From positions 4,588,001-4,652,000 of the forward strand of contig NC_013061.1 in the NCBI RefSeq assembly GCF_000023825.1: DNA of 64,000 nt. Direction: 5' to 3'. Origin of the DNA: Pedobacter heparinus DSM 2366 (GTDB lineage: Bacteria > Bacteroidota > Bacteroidia > Sphingobacteriales > Sphingobacteriaceae). The notes under the pieces were generated by a model, which made no database searches, was not told where the DNA came from, and saw only the letters and a list, made by a program, of their open reading frames with translations. This document shows, piece by piece, positions 43,309-52,604 of this stretch (positions within the stretch are counted from its first letter, which is position 1; the number at the start of each line of letters is the position of its first letter). The position numbers were made by a program, and so were the translations under genes.

Positions 43309-45237
43309 ATGGAAGATATTAACGGCCTGTTTTTACCCAACATAAATTATCCTGCTGATTTAAAGCAGTATAAAGAACAAGATCTGGAACAAATTGCTCA
43401 GGAATTACGTCAGTACATCATTGACGTGGTGAGCGTAAACGGCGGACATTTTGCCGCCAGTTTAGGTGTTGTGGAATTAACGGTCGCTTTACACTATGTA
43501 TTGAACACACCTTACGACAAGCTGGTCTGGGATGTTGGGCACCAGGCATATGGGCACAAAATACTAACCGGAAGAAAAGACGTATTTCATACCAACCGTA
43601 TTTTGAATGGCATCAGTGGCTTTCCAAAGATCAGCGAAAGTGAATACGATACTTTCGGCGTAGGCCACTCCTCCACTTCCATTTCTGCTGCTTTAGGTAT
43701 GGCTGTAGCTTCACACTATAAGGGAGAAACAGACCGCCAGCACGTAGCTGTAATTGGCGATGGGGCAATGACCGCAGGTCTTGCTTTCGAAGGCTTAAAC
43801 CATGCGGGCATCGAAAATTCGAACCTGCTGGTAATTTTGAATGACAACTGCATGTCGATAGACCCTAATGTTGGCGCTTTAAAAGAATATTTAACAAACA
43901 TTACAACGTCCAAATCATATAACCGCTTTCGCGAGGACATCTCGCAGGTATTGTTCAAACTTTCTGAACTGGGGCCAAATGCACATAAGTTTGTAAAGAA
44001 AATAGAGAAGAGCATTAAAGGTACATTGCTGAAACAGAGCAATATGTTTGAGGCACTGAACTTCAGGTATTTTGGTCCGGTTGACGGGCATGATGTACAA
44101 CGGTTGGTACAGGTGATCAGAGATTTAAAAGACATTCCCGGCCCTAAGCTTCTACACTGTGTTACTTTGAAAGGCAAAGGTTTTGCCCTGGCCGAAAAAG
44201 ACCAGACCAAATGGCATGCACCAGGTTTATTTGACAAGATCACCGGTGAGATCAAAAAATCTGTATCTGATAAACCCCAGCCTCCAAAGTATCAGGATGT
44301 TTTTGGGCATACCCTTGTTGAACTAGCGGAAGCCAATAAAAAAATAGTAGGGATTACCCCTGCCATGCCCTCCGGCTCATCAATGAACATCATGATGAAG
44401 GCAATGCCGAACCGTGCTTTTGATGTGGGTATTGCGGAACAGCATGCGGTTACGTTTTCGGCAGGACTGGCAACACAAGGGCTTGTACCGTTTTGTAACA
44501 TCTATTCGAGCTTTATGCAGCGGGCTTACGACCAGGTGATCCATGATGTAGCCATACAGAATTTAAATGTAATATTTTGCCTCGACCGTGCGGGCCTGGC
44601 CGGAGCAGACGGTGCCACACACCATGGGGCTTATGACTTGGCCTATATGCGCTGTATCCCTAACATGACTGTTGCAGCCCCCATGAACGAAGAAGAATTG
44701 CGCAACCTGATGTTTACAGCGCAGCAGGAAAATGCTGGCCCTTTTTCTATCCGTTACCCCAGGGGAAATGGTGTAATGCCCGACTGGAAAAGGCCATTTA
44801 AAGCCCTTGAAATTGGTAAAGGCAGGAAAATATGTGATGGCGAGCAAGTTGCGATACTGACCATTGGGCATGTAGGAAATTTTGCTGTGGCAGCTTGCAA
44901 AGAACTGAACAGTGAAGGCATACATCCTGCCCATTATGATATGCGCTTTGTGAAGCCCATTGATGAGGCTCTGCTGCACGATGTATTTAAACGTTACAAA
45001 AACATTGTTACAGTTGAAGATGGTTGTTTACAAGGTGGAATGGGTACTGCGGTACTTGAATTCATGGCCGACCATCAATACAGCGCACAGGTAATCAGAC
45101 TGGGCATACCTGACGAGTTTATTGAACATGGAGAGCAGGCTGAGCTATGGGCACTTTGTGGTTATGACACCCATTCGATCATCAGCACAATAAAAAAAAT
45201 TGCAGTAGGCAGAACAACTGAAACAATGGCCTCTTAG
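43309..45237 (+). CDS. dxs: 1-deoxy-D-xylulose-5-phosphate synthase
   Basis: 642 residues. TPP motif from GDGAMTAG (about 150) to NDN (178-180), GGHFAASLGVVELTVAL near 45, and the Glu of IAEQHAVTFSAG (about 380) needed for cofactor activation. First step of the MEP pathway to isoprenoids. The sequence AGCCTGCAGGCTTTT right after the stop (45239-45253) could be a short terminator shared with the convergent DeoR gene. Confidence 0.97.
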   Translation: MEDINGLFLPNINYPADLKQYKEQDLEQIAQELRQYIIDVVSVNGGHFAASLGVVELTVALHYVLNTPYDKLVWDVGHQAYGHKILTGRKDVFHTNRILNGISGFPKISESEYDTFGVGHSSTSISAALGMAVASHYKGETDRQHVAVIGDGAMTAGLAFEGLNHAGIENSNLLVILNDNCMSIDPNVGALKEYLTNITTSKSYNRFREDISQVLFKLSELGPNAHKFVKKIEKSIKGTLLKQSNMFEALNFRYFGPVDGHDVQRLVQVIRDLKDIPGPKLLHCVTLKGKGFALAEKDQTKWHAPGLFDKITGEIKKSVSDKPQPPKYQDVFGHTLVELAEANKKIVGITPAMPSGSSMNIMMKAMPNRAFDVGIAEQHAVTFSAGLATQGLVPFCNIYSSFMQRAYDQVIHDVAIQNLNVIFCLDRAGLAGADGATHHGAYDLAYMRCIPNMTVAAPMNEEELRNLMFTAQQENAGPFSIRYPRGNGVMPDWKRPFKALEIGKGRKICDGEQVAILTIGHVGNFAVAACKELNSEGIHPAHYDMRFVKPIDEALLHDVFKRYKNIVTVEDGCLQGGMGTAVLEFMADHQYSAQVIRLGIPDEFIEHGEQAELWALCGYDTHSIISTIKKIAVGRTTETMAS

Positions 45238-45251
45238 TAGCCTGCAGGCTT

Positions 45252-46001
45252 TTAAACAATTTCGACTCCCGCAGCTGCATACCTAAGCAGTTCCGGATGC
45301 CCGGGATCTGTATCAGTGATGATCGTATCAATTGCCCTTATCGGGCAAATACCGTAATTTTCTGCACGGCCAATCTTTTCTAAAGTCGACAAGGCAATGA
45401 CATGCTTGGCATTTTCAACCATCGTCTTCTTCACCTGCGCATCTTCATAATCTTTTCCCGTTACCCCCTCATCAATATCAATACTGCAGATCCCCAGGAA
45501 ACATACGTCCGGACGGATATCATTAAGGACACGGATCACTTCATGCCCTGAAGTTGAAAAGGCTGTTTTGTTTAAACGTCCGCCAATAAAAATCACCTCA
45601 GCATTCGGATGGTCTTCCAGCACTGAAGCCACCGGGAAACTATTTGTAATCACAGTAATCCGACGCGCTCTAGGTAAATGGCTGGCTACAGCCAATGCAG
45701 ATGTGCCCGAATCAAATAGCACCACCTGATCGTCTTTAATGAACTGCAAGGCCTTTTCGGCAATAATCTCTTTATGGCTAACATCATAATGCTCCCTGTC
45801 CCGGAAATGCAGTGGAATCGGAGAATTAGAGATCGCCCCTCCACGCACTGCTTTAAGTAGCCCCTGGTCAGACAGTTCTTTGATATCCCTTCTGATGGTA
45901 TCTTCAGATACGTTTAATAAAGTGCTCAGGTTACCCAGCAATACCTTTTGGTCTTTACTGACCTGTGAAATGATGAGCTGTAATCTTTCTGCTTTAATCA
46001 T
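45252..46001 (-). CDS. DeoR-family transcriptional regulator
   Basis: 249 residues. N-terminal HTH (GNLSTLLNVSEDTIRRDIKELSDQGLLKAVRGGA, about 23-56) and C-terminal DeoRC sugar-phosphate sensor (VLFDSGTSALAVASHLP, FIGGRLNKTAFSTSG, CSIDIDEGVTGKDYEDAQVKKTMVENA). Usually a repressor relieved by a phosphorylated sugar. It is divergent from a 5'-nucleotidase gene, with a perfect 20-base inverted repeat between them that is very likely its own operator. Confidence 0.92.
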   Translation of the reverse strand: MIKAERLQLIISQVSKDQKVLLGNLSTLLNVSEDTIRRDIKELSDQGLLKAVRGGAISNSPIPLHFRDREHYDVSHKEIIAEKALQFIKDDQVVLFDSGTSALAVASHLPRARRITVITNSFPVASVLEDHPNAEVIFIGGRLNKTAFSTSGHEVIRVLNDIRPDVCFLGICSIDIDEGVTGKDYEDAQVKKTMVENAKHVIALSTLEKIGRAENYGICPIRAIDTIITDTDPGHPELLRYAAAGVEIV

Positions 46002-46007
46002 GGCTTA

Positions 46008-46056
46008 ATTGCATTATATTGCAAATATAATAGAAATATTTGCAATATAATGCAAT
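46008..46056. promoter_or_regulatory. Perfect 20-bp inverted repeat: operator between the DeoR gene and the nucleotidase gene
   Basis: Left arm ATTGCATTATATTGCAAATA (46008-46027) is the exact reverse complement of the right arm (46037-46056); spacer 9 bases. Each arm contains its own smaller palindrome, TTGCA-N6-TGCAA, so this looks like two operator copies about 29 bases apart, nearly three helical turns. Another TTGCAA lies at 46072-46077. TATATTTG on the minus strand (46029-46022) is a -7 element for the regulator gene inside the left arm. Confidence 0.75.
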
Positions 46057-46063
46057 ATTTATC

Positions 46064-46071
46064 TATATTTG
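46064..46071 (+). promoter_or_regulatory. -7 promoter element of the 5'-nucleotidase gene
   Basis: TATATTTG matches TAnnTTTG, 19 bases before the ATG at 46091. A TTTG at 46039-46042 lies 21 bases upstream, inside the right operator arm, so a bound repressor would block it. Confidence 0.5.
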
Positions 46072-46090
46072 TTGCAAAATAATTCGATAT

Positions 46091-46645
46091 ATGAAAAGAA
46101 AAACGATTGGTATAGATATGGACGGGGTTTTAGCGGATATTGAAGCTCACTGGTTAAACTGGTATGAAAGGGATTATGGTGTAAGGCTTGGACCAGAGAT
46201 CTTTCTGGGTGTAAAGGAGTCAGAAGCATTTCCAGACAAAGAAGCGGTACTTAAATTTGTTTATTCACCGGGTTTCTTCAGGACTTTACCGGTGATGGAA
46301 GGAGCAGTAGCAGCCGTAAAAAAACTTTCAGAAGATTTTGAGATCTACATCGTTTCTGCTGCAATGGAATTCCCTTTGTCCTTATTTGAAAAAAGGGAGT
46401 GGCTTGCAGAGCATTTCCCTTTCATCAGCTGGAAAAACATCATTTTTTGTGGCGACAAAAGTATAATTGACACAGATTACCTCATTGATGACCATTGCAA
46501 AAATCTGGATCATTGTAAAGGCAGCCCTATTATGTTTACTGCCGGCCACAATACAAACCATACACACCATACCAGGGCGAACAACTGGCAGGAAGTGCTG
46601 ACATTAATGGAAGCGGACAGGTGTGGAACTGCCATCTGCAGGTAG
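46091..46645 (+). CDS. 5'(3')-deoxyribonucleotidase-like HAD phosphatase (NT5C type)
   Basis: About 184 residues from ATG at 46091 (an ATG at 46040 would lie in the promoter/operator). HAD motif I is GIDMDGVLADIEAHW, motif II an I-V-S-A (IYIVSAAMEF), and motif IV is D-T-D-Y-L-I-D-D-H. This pattern is shared with mammalian cdN/mdN enzymes that dephosphorylate deoxynucleoside monophosphates. The DeoR regulator and operator suggest induction by a sugar phosphate or nucleoside breakdown product. Its last 42 bases overlap the convergent PL8 gene. Confidence 0.85.
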   Translation: MKRKTIGIDMDGVLADIEAHWLNWYERDYGVRLGPEIFLGVKESEAFPDKEAVLKFVYSPGFFRTLPVMEGAVAAVKKLSEDFEIYIVSAAMEFPLSLFEKREWLAEHFPFISWKNIIFCGDKSIIDTDYLIDDHCKNLDHCKGSPIMFTAGHNTNHTHHTRANNWQEVLTLMEADRCGTAICR

Positions 46646-48574
46646 TTCAACCACTTTATATTGATCATTTATACCCAGCTTTACCTTAAGCGGCTTACAT
46701 GCAGGATTGCTTAACCAGATCTTTTTGTTACTGATTAAAACCAGACAGGGCTGATCTACGCTAAGCTGCTGGTGACCTTGTCCGGTTTTAAGTACTCCAG
46801 GCTGATAAAAAGCAGCCATTATTGTACCGTCATTAAATGAAACAGCCTGTATCTCCTTATTATTGCAGAGCACTTTCCATTGCGGACCCGCCACTAGCCT
46901 TGCTGCTTCTTTAGCGTTTTTACAGGCCGAAATGACATATCCGGAATTGCCATTTTCAAGCGTTTTGTGTTCCAACACCGGCATAAATATTTTTTCTGTG
47001 AGCGGGGTATTACTTTCTGCGGCATTGATTTCCTTCCACGAGCCGGTGGCATCTGTTACATGCAGGCTTATCTTTGCAGCTCCCAGGGGGATGTAAGCAA
47101 ATCCCGCATGGTAGATCCAGGAATCATTGACACTTTCGCCGCCACGCCACCTGCATTGGTCCAATGTAGTGTATGCTGCTGTTATTCCCGAACCTTCAAG
47201 ACCCGCAATTAAACAGAGCACCTTCGAACCAGCCACAGCCCAAAACTTCTTTGCACGAAGTAATTTACTTTTATCTTTATTCTCTAATTGATAATCCATT
47301 ACTGTGAGTCCGGCTTGCCCATTGCTTACACTCCCTGTAAAGGCTTGCCTGTTCACCTTATCTGCCCCAACAAAAGTGGTAACACCAGGCAGACAGGCCC
47401 AGTTCCATACCGGCATCAGGTTAAAATACTCCTTCCCATCCCTGATCAGATAGGCGTCACCGCTGTTAAGCAGGTTTCCTTTTAAGTTTTCGCTGTTGAT
47501 GGATTCTGTTGCCAGGGTACGTGAGGAAATCGTTTTGAGGAAAAAGCTGAAGTCTTTTTGATGAAATGCAGCAAAATCGGAATAAGGGTAATAACGGTAG
47601 CCTGTAAGCGCGCCTTTCCCCTGCTGTATTTCATCCAGCTGACAGAAAGCGTTCTTATTCTCGGGACTAAGCGCAATGAAGTAGGGAATAAACTCACGAA
47701 GATCGGCATTGTCCAGCGCATTTACCCTGCTTGCAGACCTGTCCATAGTACCTGGCACAGTATGTATTCCCCTGGCCATCCACTGCCAGCCTTTCAAAGC
47801 AAAATCAGTAAGTATACCGATTTTCTCTTTAGGGAAAGCCATTGCCGTGCCCCTAAGCTCCCAGGCCAGCCTGATGTTCTCCTTTAAAAAAGCGGCTCCA
47901 TACTGGTACATCTGTAAACGGGCGCCATGCTGATGGAAACTGAAATCAGGCTGTACACCCTCCTCTGTAGAAATCCTGATCTCTTTGACAATCAGGTTCC
48001 GGCAAAGCTCCATCATCCGGACATTACCGGTTAAGGCGCCGTAATGAAAGCCCAGATCGGCACTCCAGGTAAGGTTTGCGCCTACCCAGTTTTCCTGCAC
48101 CCGGTGCTGGGCCATCACTTCCAATGCTGCTTTGAGCTGTTCAGGCCTCAATTCTTTTTTCATAAGAATAATGATATCGCGCATGTATTGAGGAACACCA
48201 ATTTCGTTGTGCCACCAGTTGGAGTTCCTATAGCGCTTATCCAGCCAATGGTTTAACCCTAAGTTAATGGCCTTCTCTAATTGTATGTTATGATACAGGG
48301 CTGAACCCGGCTTTTCCCAAACAAGGGCCAGGTCGCGTACTCTTTTTAAATGGATCAGATTTTTCCAGTTCGCTTTTTCTGTATCTGTATAATTGATATC
48401 CGGCCATTGCCCTTCAGCATTCAATGAACCCAGCATAAGGTTTATATCACCTTCCGGTTTCACAGTGCCAAGCAAGTATTGCTTATAGCGGCTCAAAATG
48501 GTATCGGCCTGTGCCTTCACCTGATGACAAATGAATAGTAAGCTGATGAAAAAAAAGCAGGTCTTTTTCTTCAT
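46604..48574 (-). CDS. Polysaccharide lyase family 8-like enzyme
   Basis: 656 residues with signal peptide MKKKTCFFFISLLFICHQVKA. The alpha/alpha toroid N-half shows WWHNEIGVP (121-128), GANLTW (Asn 167), FHQHGARLQMYQYG (His 216, Tyr 225) and MDRSASR (Arg 279, Arg 283). The spacing of these residues matches chondroitinase AC of Pedobacter heparinus (Asn175, His225, Tyr234, Arg288, Arg292 as I recall them), so the catalytic set seems intact. PL8 enzymes cut hyaluronate, chondroitin or xanthan by beta-elimination next to uronic acids. Which polymer is used here is open. GH88 follows 3 bases upstream on the genome (same strand, one operon). Confidence 0.85.
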   Translation of the reverse strand: MKKKTCFFFISLLFICHQVKAQADTILSRYKQYLLGTVKPEGDINLMLGSLNAEGQWPDINYTDTEKANWKNLIHLKRVRDLALVWEKPGSALYHNIQLEKAINLGLNHWLDKRYRNSNWWHNEIGVPQYMRDIIILMKKELRPEQLKAALEVMAQHRVQENWVGANLTWSADLGFHYGALTGNVRMMELCRNLIVKEIRISTEEGVQPDFSFHQHGARLQMYQYGAAFLKENIRLAWELRGTAMAFPKEKIGILTDFALKGWQWMARGIHTVPGTMDRSASRVNALDNADLREFIPYFIALSPENKNAFCQLDEIQQGKGALTGYRYYPYSDFAAFHQKDFSFFLKTISSRTLATESINSENLKGNLLNSGDAYLIRDGKEYFNLMPVWNWACLPGVTTFVGADKVNRQAFTGSVSNGQAGLTVMDYQLENKDKSKLLRAKKFWAVAGSKVLCLIAGLEGSGITAAYTTLDQCRWRGGESVNDSWIYHAGFAYIPLGAAKISLHVTDATGSWKEINAAESNTPLTEKIFMPVLEHKTLENGNSGYVISACKNAKEAARLVAGPQWKVLCNNKEIQAVSFNDGTIMAAFYQPGVLKTGQGHQQLSVDQPCLVLISNKKIWLSNPACKPLKVKLGINDQYKVVELPADGSSTPVRFH

Positions 48575-48576
48575 GG

Positions 48577-49779
48577 TTATAGTTTCTGATATCTTGACAG
48601 GGCCTCGATGTAATAATAATCTGCGTAAATCAGGGGCACATCTATATCTGCATTACGGGGGTAATTACCAACGCCATGTTTTAGAATAAACCCGCCATTT
48701 TCCCCTGTTGCAGCACGATAGGCAGGAGAAGACAACGCCCCAAGCATGGTCTCTGCCGCACTAAAATAAGTTTTCGCCATTTTAGGGCCGGCGTAGCCCG
48801 CCAGTTCGATCAGAGCTGAACAGATCACTGCACCTGCAGATGCATCTCTGGGTGCATTGGGAATACCTGCTGCATTAAAATCCCAGTAAGGGATCTTGTC
48901 TTTCGGCAGATTGGGGTGGCCAAGGAGAAACTGCGCAATGTGATTGGCCATATCCAGATATTTTTTATCCTTTGTTTCCCGGTACATTACAGTATAACCA
49001 TATAATCCCCAGGCCTGCCCCCTCGCCCATGCTGAAGTATCAGCTGCCCCCTGAACTGTTTGTTTTTTGGAAACAGCACCGGTTTCAGGATTATAGATGA
49101 CCAAATGGTAGGAACTGTAATCCGCACGGTAATGGTGCTTCATGGTGGTATTCGCATGTTTCACTGCGATGTGGTAATAGCTGGAATCTCCGGTTAATTT
49201 TGTTGCAGCAAACAGCAGTTCCAGATTGACCATATTGTCTATAATGACCATGAAACGTGCAGCATCAGAGTCCCATGAACGGATACAGCCCACTTTATCA
49301 TTATAACGGCTGGAAAGTGATTTTGCACTGTTGATGATGATCTGATCGTATGCGCTTGTGTGCATCAGCCTTCGGGCATTTCCAAAAGAACAATACATCA
49401 TAAAGCCAAGGTCGTGCGTAGTTTTGTTAAACTGCTCTTTTTCCAGCAATTTTAGTTTGCGTAAAGCTTCATTATATAGCGCTGTATCTCTAGTGCTTTC
49501 ATACAGGTAAAGTAACCCCCCCGGATAAAAACCACCTACCCAGGGCTCGGAGCCGCTGGTAATCATTTTTTGTTCTTTACTGTAATAGGTAACGGGGAAA
49601 CGTCCGGCAGGTAGCTGTTCCATCAAAAAATGATATTGCAGAGCTGATTCGTTCAGACCCCTTTTTACCGCTTTTAATAGATTTCCATTCGGCTTAAAGC
49701 GTTTCTGGGCATTTACCGACACCGCGGCAAAAGCCATGAACAGCAATACAAAACAGCTTGTTTTTAATTTATAATGCAT
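48577..49779 (-). CDS. GH88 unsaturated glucuronyl hydrolase, copy 1
   Basis: 400 residues with signal peptide (about 1-24). GH88 landmarks: THDLGFMMYCSFGNA (Asp 123) and MVIIDNMVNLELL (Asp 181), the pair equivalent to Asp88 and Asp149 of the Bacillus enzyme, and a WARGQAWGLYGYTVMYRETKD stretch. The enzyme hydrates and removes the 4,5-unsaturated uronic acid left by lyases, which fits the PL8 gene 2 bases downstream. It is 2 bases after the GH2 gene, and a second GH88 lies beyond that. No sulfate-specific features can be judged. Confidence 0.93.
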   Translation of the reverse strand: MHYKLKTSCFVLLFMAFAAVSVNAQKRFKPNGNLLKAVKRGLNESALQYHFLMEQLPAGRFPVTYYSKEQKMITSGSEPWVGGFYPGGLLYLYESTRDTALYNEALRKLKLLEKEQFNKTTHDLGFMMYCSFGNARRLMHTSAYDQIIINSAKSLSSRYNDKVGCIRSWDSDAARFMVIIDNMVNLELLFAATKLTGDSSYYHIAVKHANTTMKHHYRADYSSYHLVIYNPETGAVSKKQTVQGAADTSAWARGQAWGLYGYTVMYRETKDKKYLDMANHIAQFLLGHPNLPKDKIPYWDFNAAGIPNAPRDASAGAVICSALIELAGYAGPKMAKTYFSAAETMLGALSSPAYRAATGENGGFILKHGVGNYPRNADIDVPLIYADYYYIEALSRYQKL

Positions 49780-49781
49780 AA

Positions 49782-52559
49782 TTACTCTTTTATCAGTTGC
49801 TCCAGATCGCCAGTACTCAGCGTTACTGCCGGGTTAAATTTATTACTGCCCATATATTGCTCCAGACTGTACCTTAATTGCCTGGCCGCCGGTCTTTTTT
49901 CCAGGTTGGTAGTAATATCCATAGAACAGATGATGAGCTGCCCCTTTCCAACTCTGGCCTCTACAATATTGGCCATTTTTCTGTTCTTGTAAAAATTATC
50001 GATGATCCTGACAATCGGATCTACTGCCGGAACGGAATCCAGAATCATAGTTTTGGATGCCGTAATGAGGTCCCACCATTGCCAGTTGCTGTAAAAGTCT
50101 GTTGGAAAATCTGCCAGTGCCGGATGAGCCGGATCGCACAGCAGCCCCATGGTCCCTGGCTGGTTAGGGAAATGGACAGGGCTCCAGAATACAGGAGCGA
50201 AACGACCCTGCACGCCATTTATATGAGTAGTATCCGGATTGAGCAATACTTTCCTGCCTTCATTCAGGTGTTTAAGTGCCTGAGATAAAGAAGTGGCGAA
50301 CACCATATCTTTCGGTGCAGTTCCAGGTTGTTCTGGGTATACCCAAATACTCCACTTATTTTTGCTTACTGTACCCTTGAGCTGCAGCTCTACTATGAGG
50401 TGCGTGGCTTTTTTTATGTCTTTTAAACTAAAGTTAATTTTACCAAGGCCAATTCCATTGCCCAGCGGGATATCTTTAGCGGCTAGTGCTCCACTGAACA
50501 GTGTCTCTCCTTTATCGTTTTTAACAGTCCATAGCGGTGTAACTTGCTGTAATGCCTTATTACTGAAATTGGCAACCTCGGCATCTGCTTCAAAAATTTC
50601 GGCATTGGTATAAGCTGCCTTCGAAAACCGGATTAACGGCACTATAGCTGCAGTATACATACGGTGCTCTGCCGGAGAAACTAAACCTTTACTGTCCCAG
50701 AAAGCATCAAGGATGCCTACCAAGGCAGTACCCTGACCAGGGAAATCATGAAGATCCAGCAGTTGAAAGCCGCTTAAGCCTTTAGTTTTAAGGGCTCTTT
50801 CAATTTCCTCTTTGTAAAGGCTGGCCGAGAACTTACCACTGGCCAGGGTAAACTGACCAGCTAGCGACAGCATGTTTTTTCTTTGCAGGTCTTTGCTGAT
50901 GGCCTTGAAATTTACAGGCTCCAGCACACCGGTATACTTTGGTACTTCTTTTAAGTTTGGATAAACGGAGTACTGCCCGATCTCATGCGTAATGGAGGGT
51001 ACGGGTAAGCTATCTATGGCTTTTGTATAATCTGTAGAGAAATTTGGCGCATAGGTATTGAATATACCCTGTCCGCGCACCCAGCCTTTTTTAGTGTATT
51101 GCGTAATGAAATAATCATCTCCTGGTTCTGGCCAGCGGCCATGGTCTTTCTGAAATGTAAAAGTAGTAGTGGTATAAAGGTGACGTTTATCTTTCATTTT
51201 TAATTTTTGCAGCAGTTGTGCCAGCCAGCTAAAATCTCCCTGAAGTTCATTACCCAAAGACCACAGACAGAAAGAAGGATGATTTCCGTATTCCGAACTG
51301 ATCCTTTGGGCCTCTTCTTCAATAAAGCGATTGGTGTTTTTGTCTTCCCCGGTTTTAAGGCTCCATAACGGCAATTCTACCTGTAAGTAAAAACCCAGTG
51401 AATCAGCTACTTCAAAAGCTGCTTTTGGCGGACACCAGGAATGAAAACGAAGATGGTTTAAGCCATACGCCTTAGCGGTACCAAACACTTTGACCCAGCC
51501 TTTTTTATCCATAGGCGGATGTCCGGTTAATGGAAAAATGTTGCATTCAAGCGTGCCCCTTAAAAATACCCTGCGGCCGTTAACCTGCAGGGTACTGCCC
51601 TGGTTTGTAATCTCCCGCAGGCCAAACGTTGTTGAACTTGCATCTTTAAAAGAAGTTCCGCTAATGGTCAACTGTGCTTTTAGCACATAAAGATTGCTGT
51701 TGAATTCGTCCCAAAGCAGGGCGTCTTTGCCTAAAGGGATATTGATTTCCTGCCGGGTATCACCGGCGGCAAGATTGACGGGTATGCTACGGTTTGCGAC
51801 AATCCGTTTGTCTTTTCCGATAACCTGGAGCTGCAATATCCCCTTTTTACTTTGTTTAAGGCCATTTTGCAATGTAGCAATTACATTTACAGATTTATCT
51901 TTGAGACGGGGATAGGTTTGCAATGTGGCAATGTTTATTTTGTCCTTTGCCATGAGTTCCATTTTGCCTATTACACCATTCCAGATAATCTGTGTACCAT
52001 CAGTATAGGCATGGGCCATATTGAGATGGGTCATGTCGTATTGTTTGCTGTTATCTATGCGGATAACAAGCCGGTGCCGGCCTGGCTTTGCCAAAGCACT
52101 CAGCTCAAAGCGATGGGGAACACTCAGACTTTCCTGCACCCCAGCCTCCTGTCCGTCAATCCAGACCCTCGTGTTCCAGATCACCCGTTCCAGGTACAGG
52201 CTGATGTCTTTATCTTTCCAGTCTTTGGGAATGAGGATCTCCCTCGCATACCATGCCACACCAATATATGTATGTTTTCTGATCAGGTTGATCAAAACAT
52301 CTTTAACCAGTTTATCTGCAGAGAGGTTATTTGACCTGCCCAGCCCTGCGTCATCCAAAGTTCCGGGTAGTTGGATACGCTGGCTGAATTGCTGATGATA
52401 CCATTTTTCCTGTACACCTACATTTGCCGAATCCAGTTTAACCTGCCAGGTTCCTTCAAGAGGGATATGTTGCCGGGCCGTGGCACTGCCTGCTGCAAAA
52501 CACAGGCAGCTGATGCATAACATCCCTAAAAATTTCATCGATATTCGTTTTATTATCAT
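49782..52559 (-). CDS. GH2-family glycoside hydrolase, copy 1
   Basis: 925 residues. A sugar-binding jelly roll opens the mature protein (PLEGTWQVKLDSANVGV, GVAWYAREILIP, TRVWIDGQEAG), then an Ig-like domain and a TIM barrel with acid/base Glu 438 in LWSLGNELQGD and nucleophile Glu 526 in ITHEIGQYS. Signal peptide about 8-29; ATG at 52538 is an alternative start. The family includes beta-galactosidases, glucuronidases and mannosidases, and the sequence does not decide. A C-terminal domain of about 200 residues has an unassigned fold. Secreted to the periplasm or surface, in one run with the GH88 and PL8 genes. Confidence 0.88.
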   Translation of the reverse strand: MIIKRISMKFLGMLCISCLCFAAGSATARQHIPLEGTWQVKLDSANVGVQEKWYHQQFSQRIQLPGTLDDAGLGRSNNLSADKLVKDVLINLIRKHTYIGVAWYAREILIPKDWKDKDISLYLERVIWNTRVWIDGQEAGVQESLSVPHRFELSALAKPGRHRLVIRIDNSKQYDMTHLNMAHAYTDGTQIIWNGVIGKMELMAKDKINIATLQTYPRLKDKSVNVIATLQNGLKQSKKGILQLQVIGKDKRIVANRSIPVNLAAGDTRQEINIPLGKDALLWDEFNSNLYVLKAQLTISGTSFKDASSTTFGLREITNQGSTLQVNGRRVFLRGTLECNIFPLTGHPPMDKKGWVKVFGTAKAYGLNHLRFHSWCPPKAAFEVADSLGFYLQVELPLWSLKTGEDKNTNRFIEEEAQRISSEYGNHPSFCLWSLGNELQGDFSWLAQLLQKLKMKDKRHLYTTTTFTFQKDHGRWPEPGDDYFITQYTKKGWVRGQGIFNTYAPNFSTDYTKAIDSLPVPSITHEIGQYSVYPNLKEVPKYTGVLEPVNFKAISKDLQRKNMLSLAGQFTLASGKFSASLYKEEIERALKTKGLSGFQLLDLHDFPGQGTALVGILDAFWDSKGLVSPAEHRMYTAAIVPLIRFSKAAYTNAEIFEADAEVANFSNKALQQVTPLWTVKNDKGETLFSGALAAKDIPLGNGIGLGKINFSLKDIKKATHLIVELQLKGTVSKNKWSIWVYPEQPGTAPKDMVFATSLSQALKHLNEGRKVLLNPDTTHINGVQGRFAPVFWSPVHFPNQPGTMGLLCDPAHPALADFPTDFYSNWQWWDLITASKTMILDSVPAVDPIVRIIDNFYKNRKMANIVEARVGKGQLIICSMDITTNLEKRPAARQLRYSLEQYMGSNKFNPAVTLSTGDLEQLIKE

Positions 52560-52604
52560 TGTTTGTTCTTTATACTTGGTTCAAATGTTGTACGACAATC
52601 CCGA

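Noticed and set aside
43716..44255. 179-residue minus-strand ORF inside dxs
   Set aside because: Antisense to a highly conserved enzyme; composition is explained by the dxs codons.
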